In this document: in pieces, positions 1 through 7,362 of the stretch
How positions within the stretch are numbered: the first letter of the stretch is position 1
Layout of the letters: every line of letters begins with the position of its first letter
Source: Collinsella sp.
Lineage (GTDB): Bacteria > Actinomycetota > Coriobacteriia > Coriobacteriales > Coriobacteriaceae
Direction: 5' to 3'
NCBI GenBank assembly: GCA_019414325.1
Contig: DXMG01000013.1
Span: 1 to 50,900, forward strand
Length of the DNA stretch: 50,900 nucleotides
Program-made: the position numbers and the translations under genes
The notes under the pieces: generated by a model
The model's database searches: none
What the model was told of the DNA's origin: nothing
The model's input: only the letters and a program-made list of their open reading frames with translations

Positions 1-197
1 CGCATATCTACGGTCGTTCTCGGCCTCGACAGCCTCATCACCCTTCATCAGCGTACGCAATCCGCCCCCTTATAAACAAGCAGAGACAAAGGTGGGGCCT
101 CAGTCGTTTGACTCGGGGCTCTTTAAATTTGTGACTCATTTATTGACCCGATTTCCCAAAATAGATCATTTCGGGATGGGCGGTTTCGAATGCTCCG
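1..197. other. left edge, no gene recognised
   Basis: No convincing gene is seen here. The stretch holds a hairpin with arms CGGGATGGG (172-180) and CCCATCCCG (208-216) that straddles the stop codon of the next gene and could end its transcript on the minus strand, although no clean T-run follows. A second, imperfect stem-loop lies around 95-121 (CAGTC-gttt-GACTC core, then TTTAAATTT) and may be a terminator for a gene to the left of the window. Confidence 0.35.
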
Positions 198-620
198 CTA
201 CCCGCGCCCCATCCCGAAAATGCTCACGTCATCGCCGCCGCTGTCTTCAGGCGCCTCAGCCACGCCTGGGGGCATCTTCGTTTGCAACGCTTCCTTCGCA
301 GACACATCGACTGGTTCGCCGAGAGCCAGGAAGAACTCCATAACCAGCTTGATGCGTTGCTGCAGAGACTCGCTCAGCTCGCCGTAGGGTGCCGCAAGGC
401 GCACTTCCTTAGTCAGCTCCGCCATCGAGTCCCTCAGCGCCTTCTGCACGCTCACGGAGGGCCTCACCTCAACCTGGGCGTCGGTCAGCTTGGCGATGAT
501 GTAATCCTGTCTACACATACCGCTCCATGCTGCCATGTCGCATATCAACTTGCGTTCTTCCGATGAGCAACGGAACGCCATCGTCTTGCTGCGCTTGCGG
601 GCGCTGTTCTCGCACGGCAT
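198..620 (-). CDS. MobC-like plasmid mobilization (relaxosome) protein
   Basis: A 140-residue protein that resembles MobC-type relaxosome accessory proteins. These help a relaxase nick the transfer origin of mobilizable elements. The N-terminus carries a basic stretch (RKRSKT) followed by AFRCSSEERKLICDMAAWSGM and a QDYI motif, the usual MobC-like helix arrangement. The C-terminal third is acidic and low in complexity. The start used is the ATG at 620, just after the integrase stop at 626. An in-frame upstream extension would run through the integrase gene and was rejected. No relaxase is visible, so one must lie to the left or elsewhere if the element is mobilizable. Family placement is by pattern only; a generic ribbon-helix-helix regulator is the alternative. 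Confidence 0.6.
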   Translation of the reverse strand: MPCENSARKRSKTMAFRCSSEERKLICDMAAWSGMCRQDYIIAKLTDAQVEVRPSVSVQKALRDSMAELTKEVRLAAPYGELSESLQQRIKLVMEFFLALGEPVDVSAKEALQTKMPPGVAEAPEDSGGDDVSIFGMGRG

Positions 621-625
621 CCTTC

Positions 626-1696
626 TTACCCCCTCGCCCCGTCGAGCGCGGCGGCCATCTCGTCCTGCTTCGTGGGGAACAGGTGCGCGTATCGGTAGGT
701 GATGTCCACCGCCTCGTGGCCCATGCGCTCGGCGATGGCCAGCGCGGAGAAGCCCATCTCGATCAGCAGGCTCACGTGGCTGTGGCGTATGTCGTGTATG
801 CGGATGCGCTTCACGCCCGACGCTTTGCACCCTCGCTCCATCTCGTGGGCCAGGAAGTGCTTGGTCACGGCGAATAGGCGCTCGTCGGGGGCGACGTCGT
901 CGCGCATCTCGATGAAGTCCGCCATCTCGTCGCGAAGGAAGGCGGGCATGACGATCGTGCGCACCGACTTTGGCGTCTTGGGGTCGGTCACGGTGTCCAC
1001 GCCGTGGAGGCTCTGGTACGACTTGTTGATGCGCAGCCGCGAGCTCTCCAGCATGAAGTCGGACGGCGTGAGCGCCAGGAGCTCGCCGCAGCGGATGCCC
1101 GTCCAGTAGAGCAGCTCGAAGGCGTGGAACGACAGCGGCTTGTCCATGACTGCCTCACTGAACCTCAGGTACTCGTCCTTGGTCCAGAACTGCATCTCGC
1201 CGCCCTTCTTAGAGCCTATCTTGTCGACCCTGCGCACCGGGTTGTCGGTGAGGCCGTAGTAGCGTTCGGCGTGGTTGAAGATGGCGTTGAGCTGGTTGTT
1301 CACCGTGCGCAGGTACGTCGGCGCCCAGGGCTTCCCGTCGGCGTCCCGGTGCTCGGTGAGCTCGTTTTGCCACCTGATTACGTCGATCGGTCTCACGTCG
1401 CACATGCGCATGTCCCCGAAGAACGGCACGAGCTTGTCGTTGATGATGTACTCCTTGGTGATCCAGGTGTGCTCGCGTATGCGCGGTTTCACCTCGGAGG
1501 CGTACACCTCGACGAACTCGGAGAACGTCATGTCCATGGCCCCGCCGTTCAGGCTCTTGAACTGGCCTTCCCACACGGCGGCCTCCACCTCGGAGGAGAA
1601 GCCGCGCTTCGTCTTGTGGCGCTTCGAGCCGCGGGCGTCGCGGTAGTAGCACTGCACGTAGAACGTGCCGTTGTTGTCGTCCTTGTACACGGGCAT
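626..1696 (-). CDS. tyrosine recombinase / phage-type integrase
   Basis: A 356-residue site-specific recombinase that should integrate and excise the mobile element at the left of the window. It has an N-terminal arm-binding domain (about 1-50), a SAM-like core-binding domain (about 55-150) and a catalytic domain (about 170-345). The catalytic residues are visible: R202 in GIRCGEL, a likely hairpin lysine K243, H301 and R304 in HDIRHSH, H327 in MGHE and the nucleophile Y336 in YRYAHL. All are present, so the enzyme is probably active. It lies directly downstream of the excisionase-like HTH gene and points away from guaA, the presumed insertion site. It is full length for ICE and prophage integrases. 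Confidence 0.93.
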   Translation of the reverse strand: MPVYKDDNNGTFYVQCYYRDARGSKRHKTKRGFSSEVEAAVWEGQFKSLNGGAMDMTFSEFVEVYASEVKPRIREHTWITKEYIINDKLVPFFGDMRMCDVRPIDVIRWQNELTEHRDADGKPWAPTYLRTVNNQLNAIFNHAERYYGLTDNPVRRVDKIGSKKGGEMQFWTKDEYLRFSEAVMDKPLSFHAFELLYWTGIRCGELLALTPSDFMLESSRLRINKSYQSLHGVDTVTDPKTPKSVRTIVMPAFLRDEMADFIEMRDDVAPDERLFAVTKHFLAHEMERGCKASGVKRIRIHDIRHSHVSLLIEMGFSALAIAERMGHEAVDITYRYAHLFPTKQDEMAAALDGARG

Positions 1697-1697
1697 G

Positions 1698-1901
1698 TCA
1701 GTCCACCTCCGGGAAGTACAGGGCGTCGAAGACGTCGCTTCGAACGCGCCCGCGGATAACCACGCGCCCGCGAGCCTCCTGCTCGGCGTTTATCTTCCTG
1801 ATCACCTCGTAGGCGCTGCCTTTCTTGATCCTCAGCAGCTCCGCGACCTCGTCGGCGTCCAGCATGTGCGGCCTCGGCGTCTTCGCCACCTTCTCGTCCA
1901 C
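1698..1901 (-). CDS. excisionase-like helix-turn-helix protein
   Basis: A small DNA-binding protein of about 67 residues with an excisionase/MerR-like winged helix: MLDADEVAELLRIKKGSAYEVIRKIN, then a basic strand (GRVVIRGRVRSD). It ends one base before the integrase start, so both are one transcript. The chosen start is the GTG at 1901, preceded by GGAGG four bases upstream. A TTG at 1916 would add five residues but leaves no ribosome site. Position next to an integrase suggests a directionality factor (Xis) or an integrase regulator. Which of the two cannot be told from sequence. Confidence 0.7.
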   Translation of the reverse strand: MDEKVAKTPRPHMLDADEVAELLRIKKGSAYEVIRKINAEQEARGRVVIRGRVRSDVFDALYFPEVD

Positions 1902-1919
1902 GGCTCCTCCAATCAATAG

Positions 1920-2023
1920 CGTACATATACGTACGGTTTACAGATTCAGAGTAAACGTACATATCTGTACTGTCAATAGAATTGCGTACATTTGCGTACG
2001 CTGATAAGATGTGCGGGTACGTA
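1920..2023. promoter_or_regulatory. repeated CGTACAT-type operators between divergent xis and repressor
   Basis: The 140-bp gap between the leftward xis-int genes and the rightward repressor holds three copies of a 15-bp near-palindrome, CGTACATATACGTAC (1920-1934), CGTACATATCTGTAC (1956-1970) and CGTACATTTGCGTAC (1985-1999). A half site GTACGTAT follows at 2016-2023. Between the first two copies an inverted GTTTAC/GTAAAC pair adds more dyad symmetry. This is the layout of a phage-like immunity switch, and the adjacent XRE protein is the obvious binder (inference). Confidence 0.65.
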
Positions 2024-2041
2024 TTTCCGGGAGGAGGGCGC

Positions 2042-2455
2042 ATGTCCGTAGGCGAGAACATAAGGCGGTACCGCAAGTTGCGCGGCATGACGCAGGCGCA
2101 GCTCGCCGAGGCCGTCGGGCTGACCGAGGGGGCCGTGCGCCATTACGAGAGCGGCATCCGCGCCGTCAAGCCCGAGCTGCTCGAGTCCATCGCAGCGGCG
2201 CTCGGCGTTTCCGTCAACGCCCTCAAGGATTACGGCGTCGAGACGGCGGGCGACCTCATGTCGCTGCTCGTGCGTCTGGAGGACTCCTTCGGCATCGTGC
2301 CCGCAGCCGACGGATCGGGCCTCTCCCTGAACCCCAAGGCGCCGCACGCGCCCAAAGCCGCGATGGCGATCGAGCTGTGGGCGGAGAAACGCGCGCAGCT
2401 CGAGAACGGCGAGATCGACGCCGCAGAGTACGAGGACTGGAAAGCCTCGCTGTAG
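2042..2455 (+). CDS. XRE-family transcriptional repressor of the mobile element
   Basis: A 137-residue regulator with an N-terminal Cro/C1-type helix-turn-helix (about residues 5-60: IRRYRKLRGMTQAQLAEAVG, then LTEGAVRHYESG). The C-terminal part carries no recognised domain and ends in an acidic helix. The start is the ATG at 2042, with GGAGGAGG just upstream; a longer in-frame start at 1982 would run through the third operator. It is transcribed divergently from xis-int across the repeated operators. The expected role is to hold the integration module silent and to control its own expression. No LexA-type protease residues are seen, so induction by self-cleavage is not suggested. Confidence 0.8.
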   Translation: MSVGENIRRYRKLRGMTQAQLAEAVGLTEGAVRHYESGIRAVKPELLESIAAALGVSVNALKDYGVETAGDLMSLLVRLEDSFGIVPAADGSGLSLNPKAPHAPKAAMAIELWAEKRAQLENGEIDAAEYEDWKASL

Positions 2456-2543
2456 CGGCTCCCCGCATTTCTCAATCAACGCAATCGAATAAGGACGCCA
2501 AGCTAGGCGGCGAGCGCCGCTCATTCCTGCGTCTGCTGAGTTT

Positions 2544-2979
2544 TTACTCCCCATTGCATACGCGGGCATTTTCAGCGCACCTGGGGAGTAAACGACGCGG
2601 TGGCTTATATGGCGGTACACGGCAGTACGCCGCGGCATTTCCCCTGATTACTCCCGTTTTCATTGAGACGGTGAGATTCTTTACTCCCCATTAACCACCT
2701 GGGGAAACGCCGTGCGGAGGCCGCAAAAACGCCCATTGAGTTCGATTTGAGTTTCACGGACCCCGAAACGGCCCCGTTTCGTCCTCGGGGACAAAAACCG
2801 CGCGTCTACTCACCTGGGATGAATCCTTACTCCCATTCCTCCGAATACCGCCCAGTGCTTTGCCATCTTGAAATACGGGGAGTAAATGGCGAAATCGCAG
2901 GTGAAAGGGAGTAAAAAGCCAAAGAAAAAGCCTCCGTTCCAACGCGGGAACGGAGGCTCGATAATCGGTTTTACTCACC
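2544..2979. repeat. cluster of GGGAGTAA / TTACTCCC repeats (attachment-region arm sites)
   Basis: A gene-free stretch of about 620 bp between the repressor and guaA carries the octamer TTACTCCC in both directions. Forward copies start at 2544, 2648, 2681 and 2827. Reverse copies (GGGAGTAA) lie at 2584-2591, 2878-2885 and 2908-2915. Variants TTACTCACC (2971) and CTACTCACC (2807) also occur. The same octamer forms the last codons and stop of guaA at 3073. Repeated short sites of both orientations beside an integrase fit arm-type integrase binding sites or scars of repeated insertion (inference). No gene is supported here. Confidence 0.6.
2921..2958 (-). terminator. rho-independent terminator of guaA
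   Basis: Read on the minus strand, GCCTCCGTTCC (2947-2957) pairs perfectly with GGAACGGAGGC (2930-2940) across a six-base loop, and CTTTTTCTTT follows. It lies about 115 bp beyond the guaA stop and inside the element-side repeat region, so the inserted element may be supplying the terminator. Confidence 0.85.
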
Positions 2980-3072
2980 AATGTCGCTGGTGGCTTTGCC
3001 GTGACCCTCGTACGAAACGAAACTCAGAGGCACAGTGCAGCACTAAAAAGTGCAGGTCAAAGCCCTATCGGC

Positions 3073-3089
3073 TTACTCCCACTCGATGG
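3073..3089 (-). other. probable attachment-site core at the guaA 3' end
   Basis: The guaA end reads ATCGAGTGGGAGTAA on the coding strand. The GGGAGTAA part recurs at least seven times in the adjacent integrase-side DNA, and the copy at 2827 (TTACTCCCATTC) is the closest match. The 3' end of guaA, with a GAGTGGGA core, is a described insertion site for islands with tyrosine integrases. The second attachment site would lie left of this window and cannot be seen. Confidence 0.5.
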
Positions 3090-4671
3090 TCGCGGGCGGC
3101 TTGGACGTGATGTCATAGCATACGCGGTTGGCGCCGGGAACCTCGGCAACGATGCGGCCGGAGATGCGGGCCAGCACGTCGTAGGGCAGCTTGGCCCAGT
3201 CGGCGGTCATGGCATCGCTGGACTCGACGGCGCGCAGGATGATCGGGCGCTGGTAGGTGCGCTCATCGCCCATAACGCCGACGGACTTAATGTCGGGCAG
3301 GACCGCAAAGTACTGCCAGCAGCTGTGCTCGGAGTTGCGCTCGCCGGTCTGCTCAAACAGACGCTGGTTGTAGGCGTCGAGCTCCTCGCGCACGATAGCG
3401 TCGGCGTTCTTGAGGATCTCGAGCTTCTCCTTGTCGACCGCACCGATGACGCGGATGGCCAGACCCGGGCCCGGGAAAGGCTGACGGAACACGATGTGAG
3501 CCGGCAGGCCCAGTGCCAGGCCAAGCGCGCGGACCTCGTCCTTAAAGAAGTGGTCGAGCGGCTCGATAAGGTCGAAGTGCACGCCCTCGGGGAACGGGAT
3601 CAGGTTGTGATGGCTCTTGATGGTGGCCGTCTTGCCGCCCGTCTTGCGAGCGCCGGACTCGATGATGTCGGGGTAGATGGTGCCCTGAGCCAGGTACTTG
3701 ACCGGCTTGCCATCGGTCTCGAGCTGCTGCGCCACGGCGAAGAACTCTTTCCAGAACTGCGTACCGATGATGCGGCGCTTCTCCTCGGGCTCGGTCACGC
3801 CGGCCAAAAGCTCGGCATAACGGTCCTCGGCGTGGACGTGGATAAAGTCGACGTCAAACTGCTTGGTGAAGACCTCCTCCACCTGCTCGGGCTCGCCCTT
3901 GCGCAGCAGGCCGTGGTTGATGAACACGCAGGTCATCTGCTTGCCCACGGCGCGAGCGCCCAGCGCAGCCACGACGGAGGAGTCGACGCCACCGGACAGG
4001 GCCAGAATCACGCGGTCGTCGCCGACCTTCTCGCGGAACTCGGCCGTCATGGTCTCGACCAGGTTGTCCATGCTCCAGTTGGGCTCCAGGCCGCAGATCT
4101 CAAACAGGAAGTTGCTCAGCAGCTGCTGACCGTACTCGGAGTGCTTGACCTCGGGGTGGAACTGCGTGGTGAAAATCTTGCGCTCGACGCACTCCATGGC
4201 AGCAACCGGGCACGCGTCGGTGCTGGCGGTAACGGTAAAGCCCTCGGGCACCTCGGAAACGGCGTCGCGGTGGCTCATCCACACGGTCTGCTCCATAGGC
4301 GTGGAGTTAAAGAGCTTGGCGCCGGCCGTGCGTGTGATGGTAGCGCGACCGTACTCGCCCACCTCGGAGTGACCGACCTTGCCGCCGAGCGTCACGGCCG
4401 TGATCTGATGGCCGTAGCAAAAGCCCAGGACGGGAAGACCCAGGTCAAAGATGGCAGGATCGATGGACGGAGCGTCCTCGGCATACACAGAAGCCGGGCC
4501 GCCGGAAAGGATGAGCGCAGAGGCGTTCATCTCGCGAATCTCGTCGGCCGAGATGTCGCAGGGGACAATCTCGGAATACACGTTGAGGTCGCGGACGCGA
4601 CGGGCAATGAGCTGACCGTACTGCGCACCAAAGTCGAGTACGAGGACCTTTGCGGAAGCCTTTTGATCCAT
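3073..4671 (-). CDS. guaA: GMP synthase (glutamine-hydrolysing)
   Basis: A 532-residue cytoplasmic enzyme that aminates XMP to GMP using glutamine and ATP, the last step of guanine nucleotide synthesis. The N-terminal class I glutaminase has C85 in GFCYGHQ and the H172/E174 pair in FHPEV. The ATP-pyrophosphatase P-loop is LSGGVDSS (225-232). The C-terminal dimerisation domain ends in PPATIEWE. The start is the ATG at 4671, preceded by AGGAGGGGG; an in-frame extension to 4707 has no ribosome site. It is monocistronic, and its terminator lies at 2921-2958. The 3' end doubles as the probable insertion site of the neighbouring mobile element and appears intact, so the enzyme should be functional. 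Confidence 0.98.
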   Translation of the reverse strand: MDQKASAKVLVLDFGAQYGQLIARRVRDLNVYSEIVPCDISADEIREMNASALILSGGPASVYAEDAPSIDPAIFDLGLPVLGFCYGHQITAVTLGGKVGHSEVGEYGRATITRTAGAKLFNSTPMEQTVWMSHRDAVSEVPEGFTVTASTDACPVAAMECVERKIFTTQFHPEVKHSEYGQQLLSNFLFEICGLEPNWSMDNLVETMTAEFREKVGDDRVILALSGGVDSSVVAALGARAVGKQMTCVFINHGLLRKGEPEQVEEVFTKQFDVDFIHVHAEDRYAELLAGVTEPEEKRRIIGTQFWKEFFAVAQQLETDGKPVKYLAQGTIYPDIIESGARKTGGKTATIKSHHNLIPFPEGVHFDLIEPLDHFFKDEVRALGLALGLPAHIVFRQPFPGPGLAIRVIGAVDKEKLEILKNADAIVREELDAYNQRLFEQTGERNSEHSCWQYFAVLPDIKSVGVMGDERTYQRPIILRAVESSDAMTADWAKLPYDVLARISGRIVAEVPGANRVCYDITSKPPATIEWE

Positions 4672-4938
4672 GGTTCCCCCTCCTGTTGGCGGGGAGCCGG
4701 TGCCCACCCGCGTGAATGAACGAAAATAACCTCCATAGTGTACACGTTATATGGGGTTTCTCGTCCCTCGCAGCCATCAGCGCACGGCAAACGCACGACC
4801 AGGGCCCCTATTTGACGGCAATTGAAGTGTTACCAAACGTTGCAGATGATGTAATACGTTTGAACATTGGACGCCCTGTGCCACAATACTGCCGAACGAC
4901 TCCGCCTCTGCGGCGGCAAATACGATAGGAATACCAGC

Positions 4939-5952
4939 ATGAAGCGCATCCTTCTCATCGCCACGGGCGGCACCATCGCATCGACCGAGGACGGCAACGG
5001 CCTCTCCCCCGCCCTGACCGGTGAGGAGCTCGCCCATAGCGTCCCCGAGATCTCGGGCCTCTGCGAGCTTGACGTCGTGCAGCCCATGAACATCGACAGC
5101 ACCAATATGCGACCCAGTGACTGGATGCGCATCCGCGACGTCATCGTCGAGGGCTATGCCGACCACGACGGCTTCGTGATTCTACACGGCACCGACACCA
5201 TGAGCTACACCGCGGCAGCGCTTTCCTACCTGATTCAGGACAGCCCCAAGCCCATCGTGCTCACCGGCTCGCAAAAGCCCATGGGCAACCCTTTTACTGA
5301 TGCCAAACTTAATCTGTACCAGAGCCTGCTCTATGCGCTCGACGAGCACTCGCACGATGTGTCGATCGTGTTTGGTGGCGTCGCCATTGCCGGCACGCGC
5401 GCCCGTAAGCAGCGCACCATGAGCTTTAACGCGTTCATTAGCGTCAACTATCCGCCCATCGCCTATATCCGCAACGACCGCATCGTGCGCAACGGGCTTC
5501 ACGGCACGCATCAGGGCGAAAACCCGGTGCGTTTCTACGACAGCATCGATCCGCGCGTATTTGTACTCAAGCTTACGCCCGGCGTAAACCCGGGCATCCT
5601 CGACGCCCTTGCCGATAGCTACGATGCTGTAATCCTTGAGACCTTTGGCATTGGCGGTATTCCCGAGTTTGGCGAGTCCGGCGAATCATTCCAGGAGGCG
5701 ATTTTCCGCTGGGTCGATTCGGGCCGCACCGTCGTTATGACCACGCAGGTCCCCGAAGAGGGCCTCGATCTGGGCGTTTATGAGGTCGGCCGTGCCTACG
5801 CCAATCATCCGGGTATTTTGCGCGGCGACGATATGACCACCGAGACGCTCGTGGCCAAAACCATGTGGGCACTCGGCCAGTCACGCGATGCCGCCGAAAT
5901 CCAGCGCCTGTTCTACAGCCAAGTCAACCACGACCGCATCCCGATGGCGTAA
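4939..5952 (+). CDS. ansA: L-asparaginase, type I (cytoplasmic)
   Basis: A 337-residue enzyme that hydrolyses L-asparagine to aspartate and ammonia. Both family signatures are visible: TGGTIAS at 9-15 with the nucleophile T12, and HGTDT at 83-87. A lysine in LTGSQKP (K113) completes the active site. There is no signal peptide, which with the length points to the low-affinity cytoplasmic type rather than the periplasmic one. The start is the ATG at 4939 with a weak TAGGAA upstream; an in-frame extension to 4867 reads through the likely promoter. It is divergent from guaA. A TTGAAC/CAATAC pair around 4860-4890 could be its promoter, but this is weak. Confidence 0.93.
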   Translation: MKRILLIATGGTIASTEDGNGLSPALTGEELAHSVPEISGLCELDVVQPMNIDSTNMRPSDWMRIRDVIVEGYADHDGFVILHGTDTMSYTAAALSYLIQDSPKPIVLTGSQKPMGNPFTDAKLNLYQSLLYALDEHSHDVSIVFGGVAIAGTRARKQRTMSFNAFISVNYPPIAYIRNDRIVRNGLHGTHQGENPVRFYDSIDPRVFVLKLTPGVNPGILDALADSYDAVILETFGIGGIPEFGESGESFQEAIFRWVDSGRTVVMTTQVPEEGLDLGVYEVGRAYANHPGILRGDDMTTETLVAKTMWALGQSRDAAEIQRLFYSQVNHDRIPMA

Positions 5953-5991
5953 TCCCTAAGGCAGTTCCACTTATCGCAGCCTCAAACGACA

Positions 5992-6242
5992 GGTGGTCCC
6001 CCTCGGGCCGTGCAAAAATCGGAGTATTCTGCAATTTCTCCGTCGGAGACATAGAATCGGTCGATTGTTAGACGAACTTTTAGGGCGAAGAGGCCGTCTA
6101 GTAAATATTTATTCCACATTTTTATTAAGCGTGTGGATTAACTACTGTCAAAAAGGCAAAGCCAGCCGCTCGAGCTACCATCTACGGCCGAACTGGTGCT
6201 GAATACTCGCGATTTTGCACATCGAAACCAGGGGGACCCGCC
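5992..6242. repeat. 251-bp MITE-like element with long imperfect inverted ends
   Basis: The left end 5992-6033 (GGTGGTCCCCCTCGG, then GTGCAAAAATCGGAGTATTC) matches the reverse complement of the right end 6197-6242 (GGCGGGTCCCCCTGG, then GTGCAAAATCGCGAGTATTC) with a few changes and small gaps. The interior is AT-rich relative to its neighbours and carries no gene. A clear target duplication is not visible. It fills the 321-bp gap between the asparaginase and the XRE gene. A non-autonomous transposable element or a mobile regulatory cassette is the likely reading (inference). Confidence 0.55.
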
Positions 6243-6273
6243 CAAAGAGCGTCAATTAGCAGCGAGGAACGCC

Positions 6274-6492
6274 CTATTCGATACCCTCGAGAAGTTCTGA
6301 CACCGTCATGCCGAGTGCGGGCGCGATCTTAAATAGAACCTTGAGCGTGAAATTTGCCGTCCCATCTTCGATTCGGTCGAGGTAGGGTCGGCTGATTCCT
6401 GTCGCCACACAAAAATCAACCTTGGAGATACCAAGGTCCCTGCGTGTCTCTTCGACCCGCCTGCCAAGAATCTGTTTCGCACGTTCGTCCAT
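6274..6492 (-). CDS. small XRE-family transcriptional regulator
   Basis: A 72-residue protein made almost entirely of one Cro/C1-type helix-turn-helix domain (GRRVEETRRDLGISKVDFCV, then TGISRPYLDRIEDG, then LKVLFKIAPALGMTVSELLEG). It has no second domain, like SinR-type or antitoxin-type regulators. The ATG at 6492 has no strong ribosome site, which suggests low expression. It is transcribed divergently from a 129-residue protein of unknown function, and a perfect 24-bp palindrome lies between the two starts. Autoregulation together with control of the neighbour is the natural reading (inference). Confidence 0.8.
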   Translation of the reverse strand: MDERAKQILGRRVEETRRDLGISKVDFCVATGISRPYLDRIEDGTANFTLKVLFKIAPALGMTVSELLEGIE

Positions 6493-6521
6493 GCAGCCGA
6501 GTTTGAAATGGAGCCGAACAT

Positions 6522-6545
6522 AAACGTAAACTATAGTTTACGTTT
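6522..6545. promoter_or_regulatory. perfect 24-bp palindromic operator
   Basis: The arms AAACGTAAAC and GTTTACGTTT flank a central TATA, giving perfect two-fold symmetry over 24 bases. The palindrome sits 29 bp upstream of the XRE start and 23 bp upstream of the 129-residue gene, overlapping the probable -10 region (TATAGT) of either. It is the likely binding site of the XRE protein. The GTAAAC half-site also occurs in the mobile element operator region and near 11860. Confidence 0.7.
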
Positions 6546-6568
6546 TGCCGAATACACAGGAGTTTTCT

Positions 6569-6958
6569 ATGTCGGGTTCTTCGGTCCGCATGTACCGAGC
6601 CACGCTTCGCACAAACAGCGCACCGCCCAAGCTCGTCGTCGTTGAAGCAGAATGCCTTTCGCCCGATGAGCGCACAGCATTTGCATTGCTATCAAGTCGC
6701 GTCGCCGCCGTTCTGATCCCTTGCCCGGCGCAAGGTGAACTTGCCATCCAATGCCAAACGCACAGCTGCCCGCTCAATCAGGCTGCCGTAATCGCAACCA
6801 GCCAACGCGGCCTGCCGCTCCTTCTAGAAGCCGGCATCGCACTCGCCCTTCGTGGCGCCGGATGCGAAAACGAGGCCGCCGCCGACATGGTCTTTAAACC
6901 ACGATCGAGCGGCGGCCTCGCAGCAGCCATTGAATATGCGTGCAGGCTCGTTGCCTAA
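6569..6958 (+). CDS. hypothetical protein, 129 residues
   Basis: Family not recognised. The protein is soluble with no signal peptide or membrane segment. It has a hydrophobic core pattern (KLVVVEAECLS, VAAVLIPCP, GLPLLLEAGIALALRGAG) and several cysteines (positions about 29, 46, 56, 61 and 93). The start is the ATG at 6569, where ACAGGAG stands eight bases upstream; an earlier in-frame ATG at 6545 lies inside the palindrome. The gene is paired head-to-head with an XRE regulator across a palindromic operator, so the two probably form a regulated unit. A toxin-like or sensor role would be speculation. Confidence 0.7.
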   Translation: MSGSSVRMYRATLRTNSAPPKLVVVEAECLSPDERTAFALLSSRVAAVLIPCPAQGELAIQCQTHSCPLNQAAVIATSQRGLPLLLEAGIALALRGAGCENEAAADMVFKPRSSGGLAAAIEYACRLVA

Positions 6959-6967
6959 AAGGACAAG

Positions 6968-7351
6968 CTAGAAACCAAAGCCAAAGCCCGTTCCGGTAAT
7001 CGCCGAATACATAAAGTAGACGTTGATTACGTTGAGGAACACGCCCGTGATGCAGCCGTTACGCAGGTAGCGCTCGCACGCAAGACGTGCCATCACAGCG
7101 GAGTCCTCGTTGTTCTTTGCCTGGCGTCCCGCCGTAAAGTACGTCGCCACGCCCAGCAGCAGGTTGAGCACCGGCAGTGCCAGCAACTCGTAGCTCTTGC
7201 CCCAGCGCGTCACCTCGCCGGCGGCATTAAACTTTGTTGCCACCTCGGGACCAATGTTGGGGATCACAAACGCCGCTACCACCAGCGGAATCACCGTAAG
7301 CACGAGCAGCGCAATACCCATGTAGCCAGCTTTTTTGCCATATTTAAACAT
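6968..7351 (-). CDS. DUF1648-type membrane protein
   Basis: A 127-residue integral membrane protein. The N-terminal segment (residues 10-32) is a transmembrane helix. It is followed by the DUF1648 signature: NIGPEVATKFNAAGEVTRWG then KSYELLALPVLNLLLG. One more helix follows near the C-terminus (about 98-118). The fold is related to the N-terminal part of SdpI-type immunity proteins, but the SdpI C-terminal domain is absent. It starts 11 bp after the ychF stop on the same strand and may be cotranscribed with it. It ends in a glycine/phenylalanine tail. Function unknown. Confidence 0.75.
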   Translation of the reverse strand: MFKYGKKAGYMGIALLVLTVIPLVVAAFVIPNIGPEVATKFNAAGEVTRWGKSYELLALPVLNLLLGVATYFTAGRQAKNNEDSAVMARLACERYLRNGCITGVFLNVINVYFMYSAITGTGFGFGF

Positions 7352-7362
7352 ATGCGTCGTCC

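Noticed and set aside
198..830. Longer form of the MobC-like protein
   Set aside because: The extra 70 residues would overlap the 3' end of the integrase and are Arg/His/Gly-rich, as expected of an out-of-frame reading.
3001..4719. Long plus-strand open frame antisense to guaA
   Set aside because: It is the mirror of a high-GC coding gene; its protein has no domain and guaA on the other strand is unmistakable.
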